From the NCBI GenBank assembly GCA_016844955.1, contig JAERTH010000042.1, positions 1-64,000 of the forward strand: 64,000 nt of DNA, written 5' to 3'. The notes beneath the pieces were generated by a model. That model searched no databases and had not been told where the DNA came from. It saw only the letters and a program-made list of their open reading frames with translations. Position 1 is the first letter of the stretch. The number at the start of each line of letters is the position of its first letter. Positions 8,284 to 16,986 of this stretch are shown one piece after another. Origin of the DNA: Fidelibacterota bacterium (GTDB lineage: Bacteria; Fidelibacterota; UBA8477; JABMPR01). The position numbers and the translations under genes were made by a program.

Positions 8284-10499
8284 TAGAATCGCCTTTCAAC
8301 ATTGAAGGTTAAAATACGCTCTTCTTCAATATTGCGCTCAAGCTGGGTGTAGTAGTATTGAAATACATTGTCAACACGCAGGACAAAGTGCCAGTTCTTA
8401 TAGGTCTTACCCAGTCCTGCATTCCAGATATGAATGGGTACCCGTGCATCCTGGCCAGTCGCATCAATTTCCTGGAAAAGCTCTACACTCTCCATACGAC
8501 TCAGATAGCGATATTCAAGCGATGCATCCAAACCCAAAAAATGAATTCCCAGCGCGTTGACCCAATGATATCTGTGCCGGTAGGATAAGGTGTCCTGAAT
8601 CTCACCCTCAGCATCTAACTCCAAGGGATCCAGAACCGTAAATGCTGACTTGTAATCCACGAGGTTACTAAATGCACTCATTCCCAGACCCAGTTCCATA
8701 CCCATGATACGTGCATCTGCAATATTGGTAAAATGAATGACGGCATCTGAATTAGGGACCGGCTCAATAAAATTTTCAAATCTGTTGCTAAAAAATGCTG
8801 CATCAAATTTCAAGAGGTCAATTATGCCTATTTGACCAGCCAGCAATGTCATTCCAATTTCGCGGTTAATACTTGTCTCTGAGATTAAATCCGGGTTGGG
8901 TTCGATGGTAAAGATACTTCTGCGGGCTGATGTAAACATTTCGGCCACTGTGGGAACCCGAAAGCCTTTTCCCGTGGATATCCGCAAGCCTAACCAGGGA
9001 GATGGCTTCCAGTTCAATGCAAGTTGGGGTGAAAGTACCTGATCCTGATTCTTACCATCAACCTTGTATCCCTCCCAGCGGGATCCCATAGTCAGGGTGA
9101 ACTGCTGTAACTGTTTTTCAAGGAGGATGAAGGATGCCAGCGAACTGCTGGTGTGTTGGCCAAAAATCTGAGCATCTACGCCATTCTGTTGTAATGTAAA
9201 GCCAATAATACTTGTGAAACTATCTGACCAACTCTTGCTGGCCTGTACTTCCTCATAGAAGCGACTCTCCCTTGAGTAATATGGGTCTACACCGTATCCA
9301 TCCCAGCCATTCCAATAACCACTTACTTTGGTTTTAACTACTACATCTGGAGAATACACATAATTGTATAGTCCATTGAGGACGACTTTTGTACCCTCTG
9401 TCCGATCCCGTTTTGAGCCATCAGGAGCTTCAAGGGGATTGGCTGAGCTCTTCCAGACTGAGGTCAGTCCTGATTTGTCCTCCAACACATTGACAAAAAC
9501 AGCTGCTGAATGGGCATTGGCGAAATTTAGTTTGACCTTGGCAGAAATATTGAGGGCTTCCTCCCAGTTCAATTCCATGAATCCATCATCACGTCGTTTT
9601 TGAACCCTCACCCAGGCAGCATGCTTACCAATACTGCGTGAATGAGAAAATTCTGTATTGTATAATAATCCACGGGAATCACGCCATTTCCATTCCTCCA
9701 CCCGGGGATGGCTATAAACACCAAATTTGGTTGACATCCGTGTTTCTGGTTTCAGTGGAGCGTTGCGTGTTATGATATTCACAACCCCACCCATGGCACT
9801 GGAACCATACATGGCCGAGCCACCTGATTTAACAATCTCCACCCGATCCACTTCGGAAGTTGGTATGGTTCCCCAGGTTACATTCCCGGCGGCGCTTCCC
9901 AGCATGGGGATACCATCAAGCAATAGCAGTGAGCGAGTGCCTGCTCCCATGGTATACCCTGAAGTACCCCGGATATTCAGTTGACCCTTGATGGTAGATA
10001 CACCCGATTCATATGATAAAATATCGATCATATTTACAACCGACTTGGCTTCAATTTCTCTAGGTCCGATGGCTGAAATAGAAAATGCGGATTCCAGAAT
10101 ATCCTGTTCCTTACGACTTGATGTTACCACAACCTGAGGCGAAGCCAGAACATTGGATTTCAATTCGATTTGTAGATCGACAGGAACGCCAACAACCAGT
10201 TCAACATCCCTTTCTACATATGGGGCATAGCCGATCATGGAGAAGGATATCTGATATACTCCTGGTGCTAACCCACTGAGCTGGAATGAGCCTTCGAGAT
10301 TTGAGGTTGTCCCTGAGGCGGTCTTTTGGATTTGAATATTGACCCCGGGGAGACCTTCCCCGGTTTTGGCGTCAAGTACCTGACCTGAAAGCAGGGTCTC
10401 GGTCTGCCCCAATACATGCCCTGATAACAAAATAAGCAGGAACAAAGCGGACTGAGCCAGTCGCCAGGACCAGGCTGGTTTTTTATTTTGACAGTTCAT
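8283..10499 (-). CDS. TonB-dependent outer-membrane receptor
   Basis: A 738-residue TonB-dependent receptor. Residues 1-31 are a signal peptide ending HVLGQ. Residues about 33-115 form a carboxypeptidase-regulatory-like domain (DAKTGEGLPGVNIQIQK, LSGLAPGVYQISFSMIGY). The plug follows, about 125-245 (SVVNMIDILSYESGVS, LLLLDGIPMLG, VDRVEIVKSGGSAMYGSSAM, GGVVNIITR), then the 22-strand barrel ending LTFNVERRF. The combination of a CarboxypepD_reg-like domain and plug is typical of FCB receptors. The barrel shape suggests a siderophore, cobalamin or metal-type receptor rather than SusC, because there is no SusD partner and the protein is too short. It is coupled to a small lipoprotein downstream. 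The ATG lies only about ten bases after a promoter -10 box and has no Shine-Dalgarno. Confidence 0.88.
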   Translation of the reverse strand: MNCQNKKPAWSWRLAQSALFLLILLSGHVLGQTETLLSGQVLDAKTGEGLPGVNIQIQKTASGTTSNLEGSFQLSGLAPGVYQISFSMIGYAPYVERDVELVVGVPVDLQIELKSNVLASPQVVVTSSRKEQDILESAFSISAIGPREIEAKSVVNMIDILSYESGVSTIKGQLNIRGTSGYTMGAGTRSLLLLDGIPMLGSAAGNVTWGTIPTSEVDRVEIVKSGGSAMYGSSAMGGVVNIITRNAPLKPETRMSTKFGVYSHPRVEEWKWRDSRGLLYNTEFSHSRSIGKHAAWVRVQKRRDDGFMELNWEEALNISAKVKLNFANAHSAAVFVNVLEDKSGLTSVWKSSANPLEAPDGSKRDRTEGTKVVLNGLYNYVYSPDVVVKTKVSGYWNGWDGYGVDPYYSRESRFYEEVQASKSWSDSFTSIIGFTLQQNGVDAQIFGQHTSSSLASFILLEKQLQQFTLTMGSRWEGYKVDGKNQDQVLSPQLALNWKPSPWLGLRISTGKGFRVPTVAEMFTSARRSIFTIEPNPDLISETSINREIGMTLLAGQIGIIDLLKFDAAFFSNRFENFIEPVPNSDAVIHFTNIADARIMGMELGLGMSAFSNLVDYKSAFTVLDPLELDAEGEIQDTLSYRHRYHWVNALGIHFLGLDASLEYRYLSRMESVELFQEIDATGQDARVPIHIWNAGLGKTYKNWHFVLRVDNVFQYYYTQLERNIEEERILTFNVERRF

Positions 10500-10509
10500 G
10501 AAGTTGGCG

Positions 10510-10538
10510 AATATAGATTAGGTGTGAAAGTCACGCAA
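10510..10538 (-). promoter_or_regulatory. Sigma70-type promoter of the TonB receptor operon
   Basis: The -35 box is TTGCGT (10538-10533) and the -10 box TATATT (10515-10510), with a 17-bp spacer on the minus strand. The -10 ends ten bases before the receptor ATG, so the transcript would start within a few bases of the start codon. Confidence 0.55.
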
Positions 10539-10634
10539 CGTGAAAAAGAATCAAGAATCCTTAAATTCTTGATAAGCATTAACACATAGAATTCATTGGC
10601 GTTGTATTACAATAGCCCCTGGTTAAACCCACTC

Positions 10635-10673
10635 GCACTATGCGATGGGGCACCACCAACTGAAGTTGGTGGT
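10635..10673. repeat. Tandem hairpins, REP-like
   Basis: Two adjacent palindromes lie in the 243-bp gap between DUF58 and the TonB receptor. The first is a small one around TCGCACTATGCGA. The second is a perfect 10-bp stem, ACCACCAACT / AGTTGGTGGT (10652-10673), with a two-base loop. No T tract follows directly. It looks like an intergenic REP-type element, possibly helping to end the moxR-DUF58 transcript. Confidence 0.5.
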
Positions 10674-10742
10674 TAGTAAAATGGCGATTCAAGATGAGTG
10701 AAACTTGTTTGGGTAGTAAGCGACCTGAAAGTAGGTTTTTGG

Positions 10743-11633
10743 TTACATGGCGGAGTGGCGCTTGTTTAGATAAGCCAACAGGGCCACATCTAGTGACTGG
10801 TCGGTTGTCAAGGGAACATAGTCTACATGTTGTTCTCTGGCGCGGGCACCTAAATTGGTTCGAAATTGCTCCACGGCCTGCTGGTAATCTTTTTGAATAT
10901 GCCAGGGTTCTGTAGCCAGAATTTCCCCTGATTCCATATCCTTGAATTTCGCTTGAGACTCAAACTCAAAATCAACCTCGCGTGGATCCAAAATGTGAAA
11001 GACCAGGACTTCATGCCGATCATGGCGGAAATGTTTCAAGCCATTGAGAATATTTTCAAGGTCATCCAGCATATCCGAAATGATAATCACCAGTCCTCGA
11101 CGATTGATTCGGTCTGCCAGGTGGTGGAGACTATGCCCAATGGCTGTTTGTTCACCCGGGGACACATGTTCCAGGTGACTGAGAATATTATTGAGCATGG
11201 AAGGTCGGGATGAGGGACGAATGTGGGTACGTATCTCAGTATCAAAGAGAGTCAGCCCCACTGCATCCTGTTGGCGCAATAGCAAATAGGTCAGTGCTGC
11301 CGATAAATAACTCCCATATTGCAACTTGGTAATGTCGCCTGACTTATAAGCCATTGATTTGGACATATCCAGCATGATATGGGCTTTGAGATTGGTTTCT
11401 TCTTCGAATTGCTTGACATAGAAGCGATCCGTTTTGCCATATAGACGCCAGTCCAGATAGCGCAGATTGTCTCCTGGACCATAGGCACGATGCTCAGCAA
11501 ACTCAACTGAGAAACCATGGTAGGGACTTTTATGCAAACCCACAATGAAACCCTCCACCACCATGCGAGCGCGTAGCTGCATATTAGCCAGAGTTGCCAG
11601 GGTGCGGGGATTTAAATATTTACGCTTATCCAT
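10743..11633 (-). CDS. DUF58 domain-containing protein (MoxR partner)
   Basis: A 296-residue cytoplasmic DUF58 protein. The signature region GPGDNLRYLDWRLYGKTDRF is followed by EEETNLKAHIMLDMSKSM, a vWA-like metal-site motif (D-x-S-x-S). RGLVIIISDMLDDLENIL is the second half of the vWA fold. DUF58 proteins work with MoxR AAA+ ATPases in envelope-stress or protein-maturation systems. Here moxR lies about 3.8 kb upstream on the same strand, separated by the metallopeptidase-propeller gene and a HAD phosphatase. No BatA, BatB or TPR partner follows; the next gene is an unrelated TonB receptor. Confidence 0.88.
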   Translation of the reverse strand: MDKRKYLNPRTLATLANMQLRARMVVEGFIVGLHKSPYHGFSVEFAEHRAYGPGDNLRYLDWRLYGKTDRFYVKQFEEETNLKAHIMLDMSKSMAYKSGDITKLQYGSYLSAALTYLLLRQQDAVGLTLFDTEIRTHIRPSSRPSMLNNILSHLEHVSPGEQTAIGHSLHHLADRINRRGLVIIISDMLDDLENILNGLKHFRHDRHEVLVFHILDPREVDFEFESQAKFKDMESGEILATEPWHIQKDYQQAVEQFRTNLGARAREQHVDYVPLTTDQSLDVALLAYLNKRHSAM

Positions 11634-11714
11634 AATTATGCTAACAGTCTACTGCTGAAGATATTGAAATTTCGGGTGTGTGTTTTTCCAATGTGGTTCA
11701 TTGTAATTCATCCA

Positions 11715-12359
11715 CTAAGGTAGAAGACCATTGAGTAAATCCTGCATGTTATCTAATTGCCAGGTCGGCTGTACCGGCAGATCATTCACATCCATGTGGC
11801 TCCAGTTCACAAAAGCCGTGTCCATTCCAGCTCTTTGCCCACAGAATATATCAAATTGTGAATCCCCGATAAAAAGTGAATCACCACTGTTTGCATCAAG
11901 GCGCTTTAAGGCCAGTAATGCAGGTTCGGCTTCTGGTTTGTGGAGTAGGGTATCCTCCGGGTTCACCACCGTGTCAAAAAATTGCTGTATTCCCGTCAAC
12001 TCGAGCATACGTCCTGTTGTATATCGTTTTCTTGAGGTGACAATTGCAAGTTTCTTCCCTTGACTTTTCAGTGTTTCCAGAGTCTCTGATACTCCCGGAA
12101 ACAGGCTTACGTTTTCATCCAGGATTTTCAATTGATAGGAGATAAAATCATCAAGCATCAGATCAACATTCACATCCTGGCCCAGGCGCTCCAACAACTG
12201 TCCCTTCAATGGCAGGCCATACCCGGAGAGAATGTCCTCCCGAGACAATTCTTGAGAACAGTGCTTCCTGGCGACATATTGAAAACAACGAACCACCAGA
12301 TCCGCAGTATCAAACAAAGTCCCATCGGCATCAAATAGATATGTGCTATAAACTTTCAT
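11715..12359 (-). CDS. HAD-family hydrolase, phosphoglycolate phosphatase-like
   Basis: A 214-residue HAD hydrolase. Motif I is FDADGTLFDT, motif II IVTSRKR (Thr/Ser), motif III Lys in LLHKPEAEP, and motif IV FIGDSQFDIFCG. An alpha-helical C1 cap sits between motifs I and II (VVRCFQYVARKHCSQ to SLFPGVSETL), giving the Gph/PgmB-like layout. Gph removes phosphate from 2-phosphoglycolate, but the family is promiscuous and the true substrate is unknown. The start is the ATG at 12359; the upstream in-frame TTG is less likely. It sits inside the moxR-DUF58 gene run. Confidence 0.8.
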   Translation of the reverse strand: MKVYSTYLFDADGTLFDTADLVVRCFQYVARKHCSQELSREDILSGYGLPLKGQLLERLGQDVNVDLMLDDFISYQLKILDENVSLFPGVSETLETLKSQGKKLAIVTSRKRYTTGRMLELTGIQQFFDTVVNPEDTLLHKPEAEPALLALKRLDANSGDSLFIGDSQFDIFCGQRAGMDTAFVNWSHMDVNDLPVQPTWQLDNMQDLLNGLLP

Positions 12360-12525
12360 CAATTATAATTTTCCACTCTGGATCAAGCTCCTAACTCCCC
12401 TTTTTTCACAACGAAATAGACGAAGTGCACGAAATTGAAACAGCTAATTAGTTTTGTACTCATCAAAATTCCCAACTACCCTTTTTCCACCTTCCTGGAC
12501 TTAGCTCTGAATTCTTAATTCTTAA

Positions 12526-15405
12526 TTAAAAAGGGTTCACCAACGCCATCCTGAAATAGGGTTCAGCCCAGAAGTCAGATTCATTATTGTCTCTGTTCCA
12601 ATAATCACTATCCCCTCCCCACCCGTAGGCCAGTGTAACCAGGGGCAGCTTCATCAGACTCACATCAAACCTGAACTCACCACCAGAAGTGTTCATGCTC
12701 AACTCACTTTCAGGGATGTAACCATAATCAAGAAATACTGCTGCAGTCACATTTTGAATACTCAATCCCAGAATGTTTATTGGTAGCTTTTTAACCAGGG
12801 GCATTCTCAGTTCAGTACTGGAATACAAGAGGTCGCCGGCCGCATAATGCCCTACCTGTCCTCTCAAATTATATGATTCAGGTGCGTCAAAAATTCCTGT
12901 ACTCCTGTACATACGCATGGTCTGGGTCGAGAAGTAGAATGGAGCATGCTCTGAGAATCCCAGTTCATCCTGAACAAGTATTGACCCGCGTTGTCCGGCA
13001 TATTTTAACCGACTATAAAACACCAGGGGTAATCTGGGAATATCATAGTTCATGAACCCATCCAACCAATACTGGGAGTAGTCATTTTCACCCCAGATTG
13101 AAGGAACTGTCATTTCATAGTGTGCCTGGAACCCGGTACCATCCCTGGGCAGGAAATAGATATCTGTATGAGGTCGCTGGGATTTCCAGGTATAGGTAAG
13201 CCCCAGCTTTAACTCTTCTGTCATGGGGCTGGTTACCAGGACTCCCGCAATGGGTTGATCATCGGTTTCAAAGGAGTCCGCCCCACGTCTGTATGCCTGA
13301 ATCTTCACCTGAAGGGCATGGTTGGAGGCCAGCGAATTTCCGGAATTCATGGGCACTTGTATGGTCATGCCGATCCCATTTCGAAATTCCAGAAATCGAT
13401 AACGATAGGTGTTGTGGTACTGCATCACCAGATTTTGGGCACCAAAAAAATTAACTGCTGGCAAAAACTCTAGATTTGTATAGTTGAAATACCCACCCCA
13501 GTCGGAACCATCGTAGGGCAGAACAACCCCACCCTGGATTAAATGTTTGCCCAGTGCATCACTTATACCTGCCATGGCCAACAATCCGGTATCAAAGGGC
13601 CAAATCAGCTTGAAGAGTGGCCGAAAAGTTCGGAATGCTTCATAGGGATGAACCTCCTTTTCCAGTACAGCCTCATCATTGAATTCAGGCATCTGGATAT
13701 CTGGAGCCTTACTCCGCCAGGCACTGAAGGGCACCCTGATGTGTAGACCCAGTTCAGGTGCAACTCTGTCAGGCTCAATCAATCTGATTCTGACCGTATC
13801 TACATCATTTAAAGTAGAAGCCACAATCTGGCCGGTCTGAGCTAACAACTGGCGGGAATAAATCCCCTCGGCCACATCTGTCATCTGCACCAGTTTCATG
13901 CTATCCAAGTCCACACGGAAAAGATTGGGGGTTGAATTGCGGTATGAGGTAAAAACGATTGCCTTGCCATCTGATGTCCAGACAGGATATAGATCCTCTT
14001 CAGGATCATTTGTCACGGTCTGAAATTGGGTTCCATCAATTTGGATGGTGGCAATATTCACATCACCGGATGCATCCTGGATCATAAATGCCAGACGCTT
14101 CCCATCGGGAGATAAATTCAGTGATTGTAACTGTACATCACCTTTAAAGTGAGTCAGCTGATTCTGATTCCCTGTAACGATATCATAATAGTAAATCTGT
14201 GTGGTCTCTGAGGGGTGGGCTACAAAATATACGCCCCTGCCATCGTCTGAGAAGACCGGATGAAGTGCCCTGATATCTTTTGTAATCCACTCCTTTTTTC
14301 CTGCACCCAAATCCAGAAGACGCAAATCATGGATGAGAGAGCCATGACTCCCTCGGTGATATTCTGATACGACAATCTTTTGACCACTTGGAGACCAGGC
14401 TGGCTGCCCACTAAAGCGACCGGAGTGTATCTCTTGGACCTTTTTGGTAGAATCGGTATTCACAAGATAGAAGCTATAGTCCCGCATCTGTGAGTTCTGT
14501 CTACTAATCACGGCTATCCGTGATGAATCAGGTGCCAAGATCGCTGACTGTATCCGTGAAAAGCCTTTCAGGATGAATGGTTCTCCGACCTCTTCTATAG
14601 TTTCCTTTTGCGCCTTATAGCCATAATAGTAGGTATTCATGGCCCTGCGCCATTCCTCATTAAAGTCTTCAAGTGTCTGGCCTGTGGCTGTTTTAAAGGC
14701 GGTCTCAAAATCATACCAATAGGGGAGTTTCTTCTGGTCCTGGAGCAGGTACAGCCGATGCTTTGAAATTTTCACCAGGGTGGAATCCCCATATTTCCAG
14801 GCCAGATACAGTACTTTTGCGTACCCATCATCATGGGCATCCAGCTTATCCATGGTGTTGCGATAGGTATGAATCTTCATCCGCGAATCACTGCGTCCCA
14901 CGCGCCACACTTCAGTCATGTATTCTGCCATGCCTTCAATCCACCAGGCAGGGATTGAAGCACCAGCCCAGATACCGGCCCAGGTTCGATGTGCCTGAAA
15001 CTGAACGACATGTTGAAATTCGTGGGTAATGACCAACTTCAGCCACTTGTCTGATCCACCAAAATTACCGGCTACATCGTTCTGACTGACCCAGATGAAA
15101 ATCTGATTGCTGGGCATGGCAAAGCCGTTCATAATTTCGTCTTCAGCAGAGAAAACCATGTCGGTTTTACCAAAGTCTTTGACCTGAACCTGATCCATGA
15201 TAGGCTGATAGGCTTGTTCTGCAATGAGCGCACCTCTGGCAGCAATGTCTTCTAATCCTTGATGGAAATGGATGTTAAAATGTGCAGTTTCCAGGGTTTG
15301 CCATTCCAGCTCAGGGTGGGTACGTTGATTCCACATCCACATGTTCTGGGCGGTGAGGGGATGGCCTATAATGACCAAGAATAATATGACAAATCGAATT
15401 TTCAT
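12526..15405 (-). CDS. Outer-membrane metallopeptidase with TolB-like propeller and barrel
   Basis: A 959-residue three-part secreted protein. Residues 1-20 are a signal peptide (VIIGHPLTAQ). Residues about 25-265 are a peptidase-MA-like gluzincin domain with the zinc motif HEFQH (128-132) and a downstream glutamate in WIEGMAEY (E157). Residues about 270-560 are TolB/WD40-like (PD40) blades: SAILAPDSSRIAVIS, GQPAWSPSGQKIVVSEY, LSPDGKRLAFM and LYPVWTSDGKAIVFTS. Residues about 600-959 look like an outer-membrane barrel (GGVVLPYDGSDWGGYFNY, SYNLRGQVGHY) ending AEPYFRMALVNPF. The likely role is a surface or periplasmic protease anchored by its own barrel. It follows moxR by 60 bases and is probably co-transcribed, so MoxR may help its assembly or stress control (inference). 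Confidence 0.78.
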   Translation of the reverse strand: MKIRFVILFLVIIGHPLTAQNMWMWNQRTHPELEWQTLETAHFNIHFHQGLEDIAARGALIAEQAYQPIMDQVQVKDFGKTDMVFSAEDEIMNGFAMPSNQIFIWVSQNDVAGNFGGSDKWLKLVITHEFQHVVQFQAHRTWAGIWAGASIPAWWIEGMAEYMTEVWRVGRSDSRMKIHTYRNTMDKLDAHDDGYAKVLYLAWKYGDSTLVKISKHRLYLLQDQKKLPYWYDFETAFKTATGQTLEDFNEEWRRAMNTYYYGYKAQKETIEEVGEPFILKGFSRIQSAILAPDSSRIAVISRQNSQMRDYSFYLVNTDSTKKVQEIHSGRFSGQPAWSPSGQKIVVSEYHRGSHGSLIHDLRLLDLGAGKKEWITKDIRALHPVFSDDGRGVYFVAHPSETTQIYYYDIVTGNQNQLTHFKGDVQLQSLNLSPDGKRLAFMIQDASGDVNIATIQIDGTQFQTVTNDPEEDLYPVWTSDGKAIVFTSYRNSTPNLFRVDLDSMKLVQMTDVAEGIYSRQLLAQTGQIVASTLNDVDTVRIRLIEPDRVAPELGLHIRVPFSAWRSKAPDIQMPEFNDEAVLEKEVHPYEAFRTFRPLFKLIWPFDTGLLAMAGISDALGKHLIQGGVVLPYDGSDWGGYFNYTNLEFLPAVNFFGAQNLVMQYHNTYRYRFLEFRNGIGMTIQVPMNSGNSLASNHALQVKIQAYRRGADSFETDDQPIAGVLVTSPMTEELKLGLTYTWKSQRPHTDIYFLPRDGTGFQAHYEMTVPSIWGENDYSQYWLDGFMNYDIPRLPLVFYSRLKYAGQRGSILVQDELGFSEHAPFYFSTQTMRMYRSTGIFDAPESYNLRGQVGHYAAGDLLYSSTELRMPLVKKLPINILGLSIQNVTAAVFLDYGYIPESELSMNTSGGEFRFDVSLMKLPLVTLAYGWGGDSDYWNRDNNESDFWAEPYFRMALVNPF

Positions 15406-15418
15406 TTTGTCAATCTTA

Positions 15419-15444
15419 TACGGACGGAATGCATTCCGTCCGTA
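15419..15444. repeat. Perfect 26-bp palindrome between moxR and the peptidase gene
   Basis: A perfectly self-complementary sequence with half-site TACGGACGGAATG, centred on ATGCAT. It fills most of the 60-bp gap between moxR and the metallopeptidase gene. It could form a long hairpin in the operon mRNA or be a dispersed palindromic element. No T tract follows on the minus strand. Confidence 0.65.
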
Positions 15445-15465
15445 CCATCACAAAGAAATGCACAT

Positions 15466-16437
15466 CTACAGTAATTTTTTAATGATCTCATCCACAGAAA
15501 CACCATCGGCTTCTGCGTTAAAATTTGTGAGCACACGGTGTCTGAGTACGGGCAGAGCAACGGCCTGTACATCTTCGATGGAAGGCGTAGGATTGCCATT
15601 CATAGCAGCTCTGGTTTTGGCACCAAGAATCAAATATTGTGATGCCCGTGGACCGGCTCCCCATCCCACCCATTTCTTGATAAAATCGGGGGCGACATCT
15701 TCATCAGGACGAGTTTTACCCACCAAATCTACTGCATAGTCGATGACGTTGTCTGCCACGGGAACCCGTCGGATTAAATCCTGGTAGTCCATAATAGCCT
15801 GGCGATCCAGGACCTTTTCCAACTCAACGGTAGCACCTGATGTAGTCTGACCCACAATTTGACGCTCTTCATCGCGGCTGGGATATTCCACCCGTAGATT
15901 AAACATGAACCTATCCAACTGAGCCTCGGGTAATGGGTAGGTACCTTCCTGCTCGATGGGATTCTGAGTAGCGAGTACGAAAAAGGGCTCTTCTAATACG
16001 TAGCTTTCCACACCCGCTGTCACCCTGTGCTCCTGCATGGCTTCCAACAGAGCCGCTTGGGTTTTGGGCGGTGTTCGGTTGATTTCATCGGCCAGAACAA
16101 TATTTGCAAAAACGGGTCCTTTGACAAAACGAAATTCACGCTTGCCTGTGGTATGATCCTCTTCAATGATATCAGTTCCAGTAATATCGGAAGGCATAAG
16201 GTCTGGAGTAAACTGGATTCGTGAGAAGCTGAGGTCCAGCACCTCAGCCAGACTTTTGATAAGCAGGGTTTTTGCCAGACCCGGCACACCAACCAACAGG
16301 GCATGTCCTCGGGACAGCATGGCGATCACCAGTTGTTCAATTACTGCATCCTGACCCACGATGGCTTTGGATAATTCTTTTTTCAGACCATCAAAAGCCG
16401 TTACCATCTCATTCAGTTTTTGTACATCATTACTCAT
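15466..16437 (-). CDS. MoxR-family AAA+ ATPase
   Basis: A 323-residue MoxR-type chaperone-like ATPase (AAA_3). Walker A is GVPGLAKT (about residues 55-62), Walker B VLADEINRTPPKTQAALLEA, sensor 1 FFVLATQNPIEQEGTYPLPE, then the arginine-finger region LDRFMFNLRVEYPSRDEE and the AAA lid domain. MoxR proteins assist folding or metal-cofactor insertion together with DUF58 and vWA proteins. It is the first gene of the run moxR - peptidase/propeller/barrel - HAD - DUF58. AAGGA lies 12 bases before the ATG, wider than usual spacing. Confidence 0.92.
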   Translation of the reverse strand: MSNDVQKLNEMVTAFDGLKKELSKAIVGQDAVIEQLVIAMLSRGHALLVGVPGLAKTLLIKSLAEVLDLSFSRIQFTPDLMPSDITGTDIIEEDHTTGKREFRFVKGPVFANIVLADEINRTPPKTQAALLEAMQEHRVTAGVESYVLEEPFFVLATQNPIEQEGTYPLPEAQLDRFMFNLRVEYPSRDEERQIVGQTTSGATVELEKVLDRQAIMDYQDLIRRVPVADNVIDYAVDLVGKTRPDEDVAPDFIKKWVGWGAGPRASQYLILGAKTRAAMNGNPTPSIEDVQAVALPVLRHRVLTNFNAEADGVSVDEIIKKLL

Positions 16438-16500
16438 TTGTATTATACATCCTTCGAGTCGTTAAAGAAAACACCTGAAAATAACTACTGTCTAGAAACC

Positions 16501-16582
16501 CTTCGACAGGCTCAGGGAGACGAGTCAATGGTTTTTAGCCATTTGACTGTCTTGCTGAGGTGTCACGCTGAGCCTGTCGAAG
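16501..16582. repeat. Nested inverted repeat, REPIN-like, upstream of moxR
   Basis: The outer arms CTTCGACAGGCTCAG (16501-16515) and CTGAGCCTGTCGAAG (16568-16582) are perfectly complementary over 15 bp. Inside is a second imperfect hairpin with arms AGTCAATGG and CCATTTGACT. Two inverted REP units around a short spacer is the REPIN layout. The arm core CTGAGC..G.CGAAG is shared with the repeats at 62865 and 63314. Confidence 0.7.
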
Positions 16583-16675
16583 CGCTCGCGAAGCATAATA
16601 CCACTGATTGACATCAGAACCTATCCTGAGCTTTAAATCACTGGGAAGTTATTTGTCCATGTAGTCAATAAAATA

Positions 16676-16703
16676 AAAATCCCCCGATTGCTCGAGGGAT
16701 TTT
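16676..16703 (-). terminator. Rho-independent terminator after rpmA
   Basis: A 12-bp stem (AAAATCCCCCGA / TCGAGGGATTTT, one mismatch) with a four-base loop, followed on the minus strand by a T-rich tract (TTTATTTTATT). It lies 23 bases after the L27 stop. Confidence 0.85.
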
Positions 16704-16726
16704 GAGGTTTGTACTGGAAAGCAGGT

Positions 16727-16984
16727 TTATGCTTCTGGATAGACGCTAACCTGTTTTCTCGTGCGGTCTTTACGTTCAAAGGTCACAATACCGTCTACCT
16801 TTGCAAAAAGCGTATCATCTCCACCGATGCCAACATTCTGGCCGGGGTGGATGGCGGTTCCGCGCTGACGGACGATAATACTGCCGGCGGAAACCCACTC
16901 ACCGCCGTAGGCTTTTGTGCCCAGGCGCTTTGCATGACTTTCGCGACCGTTTTTGGAGCTACCAACACCTTTTTTATGAGCCAT
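16727..16984 (-). CDS. rpmA: 50S ribosomal protein L27
   Basis: An 85-residue L27 with the classic N-terminus [16 protein letters not shown], then [29 protein letters not shown] and [17 protein letters not shown]27 sits near the peptidyl-transferase centre of the large subunit. The N-terminus begins directly with AHKKG, so there is no cleaved extension of the Firmicutes type. It is two bases downstream of rplU with GGAG upstream of the ATG, and forms the usual L21-L27 operon ended by a terminator. Confidence 0.98.
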   Translation of the reverse strand: MAHKKGVGSSKNGRESHAKRLGTKAYGGEWVSAGSIIVRQRGTAIHPGQNVGIGGDDTLFAKVDGIVTFERKDRTRKQVSVYPEA

Positions 16985-16986
16985 TG

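Noticed and set aside
16437..16447. TATAAT five bases before the moxR ATG as a leaderless promoter
   Set aside because: The -35 region (TTTCTT) matches poorly, and an AAGGA site also exists upstream.
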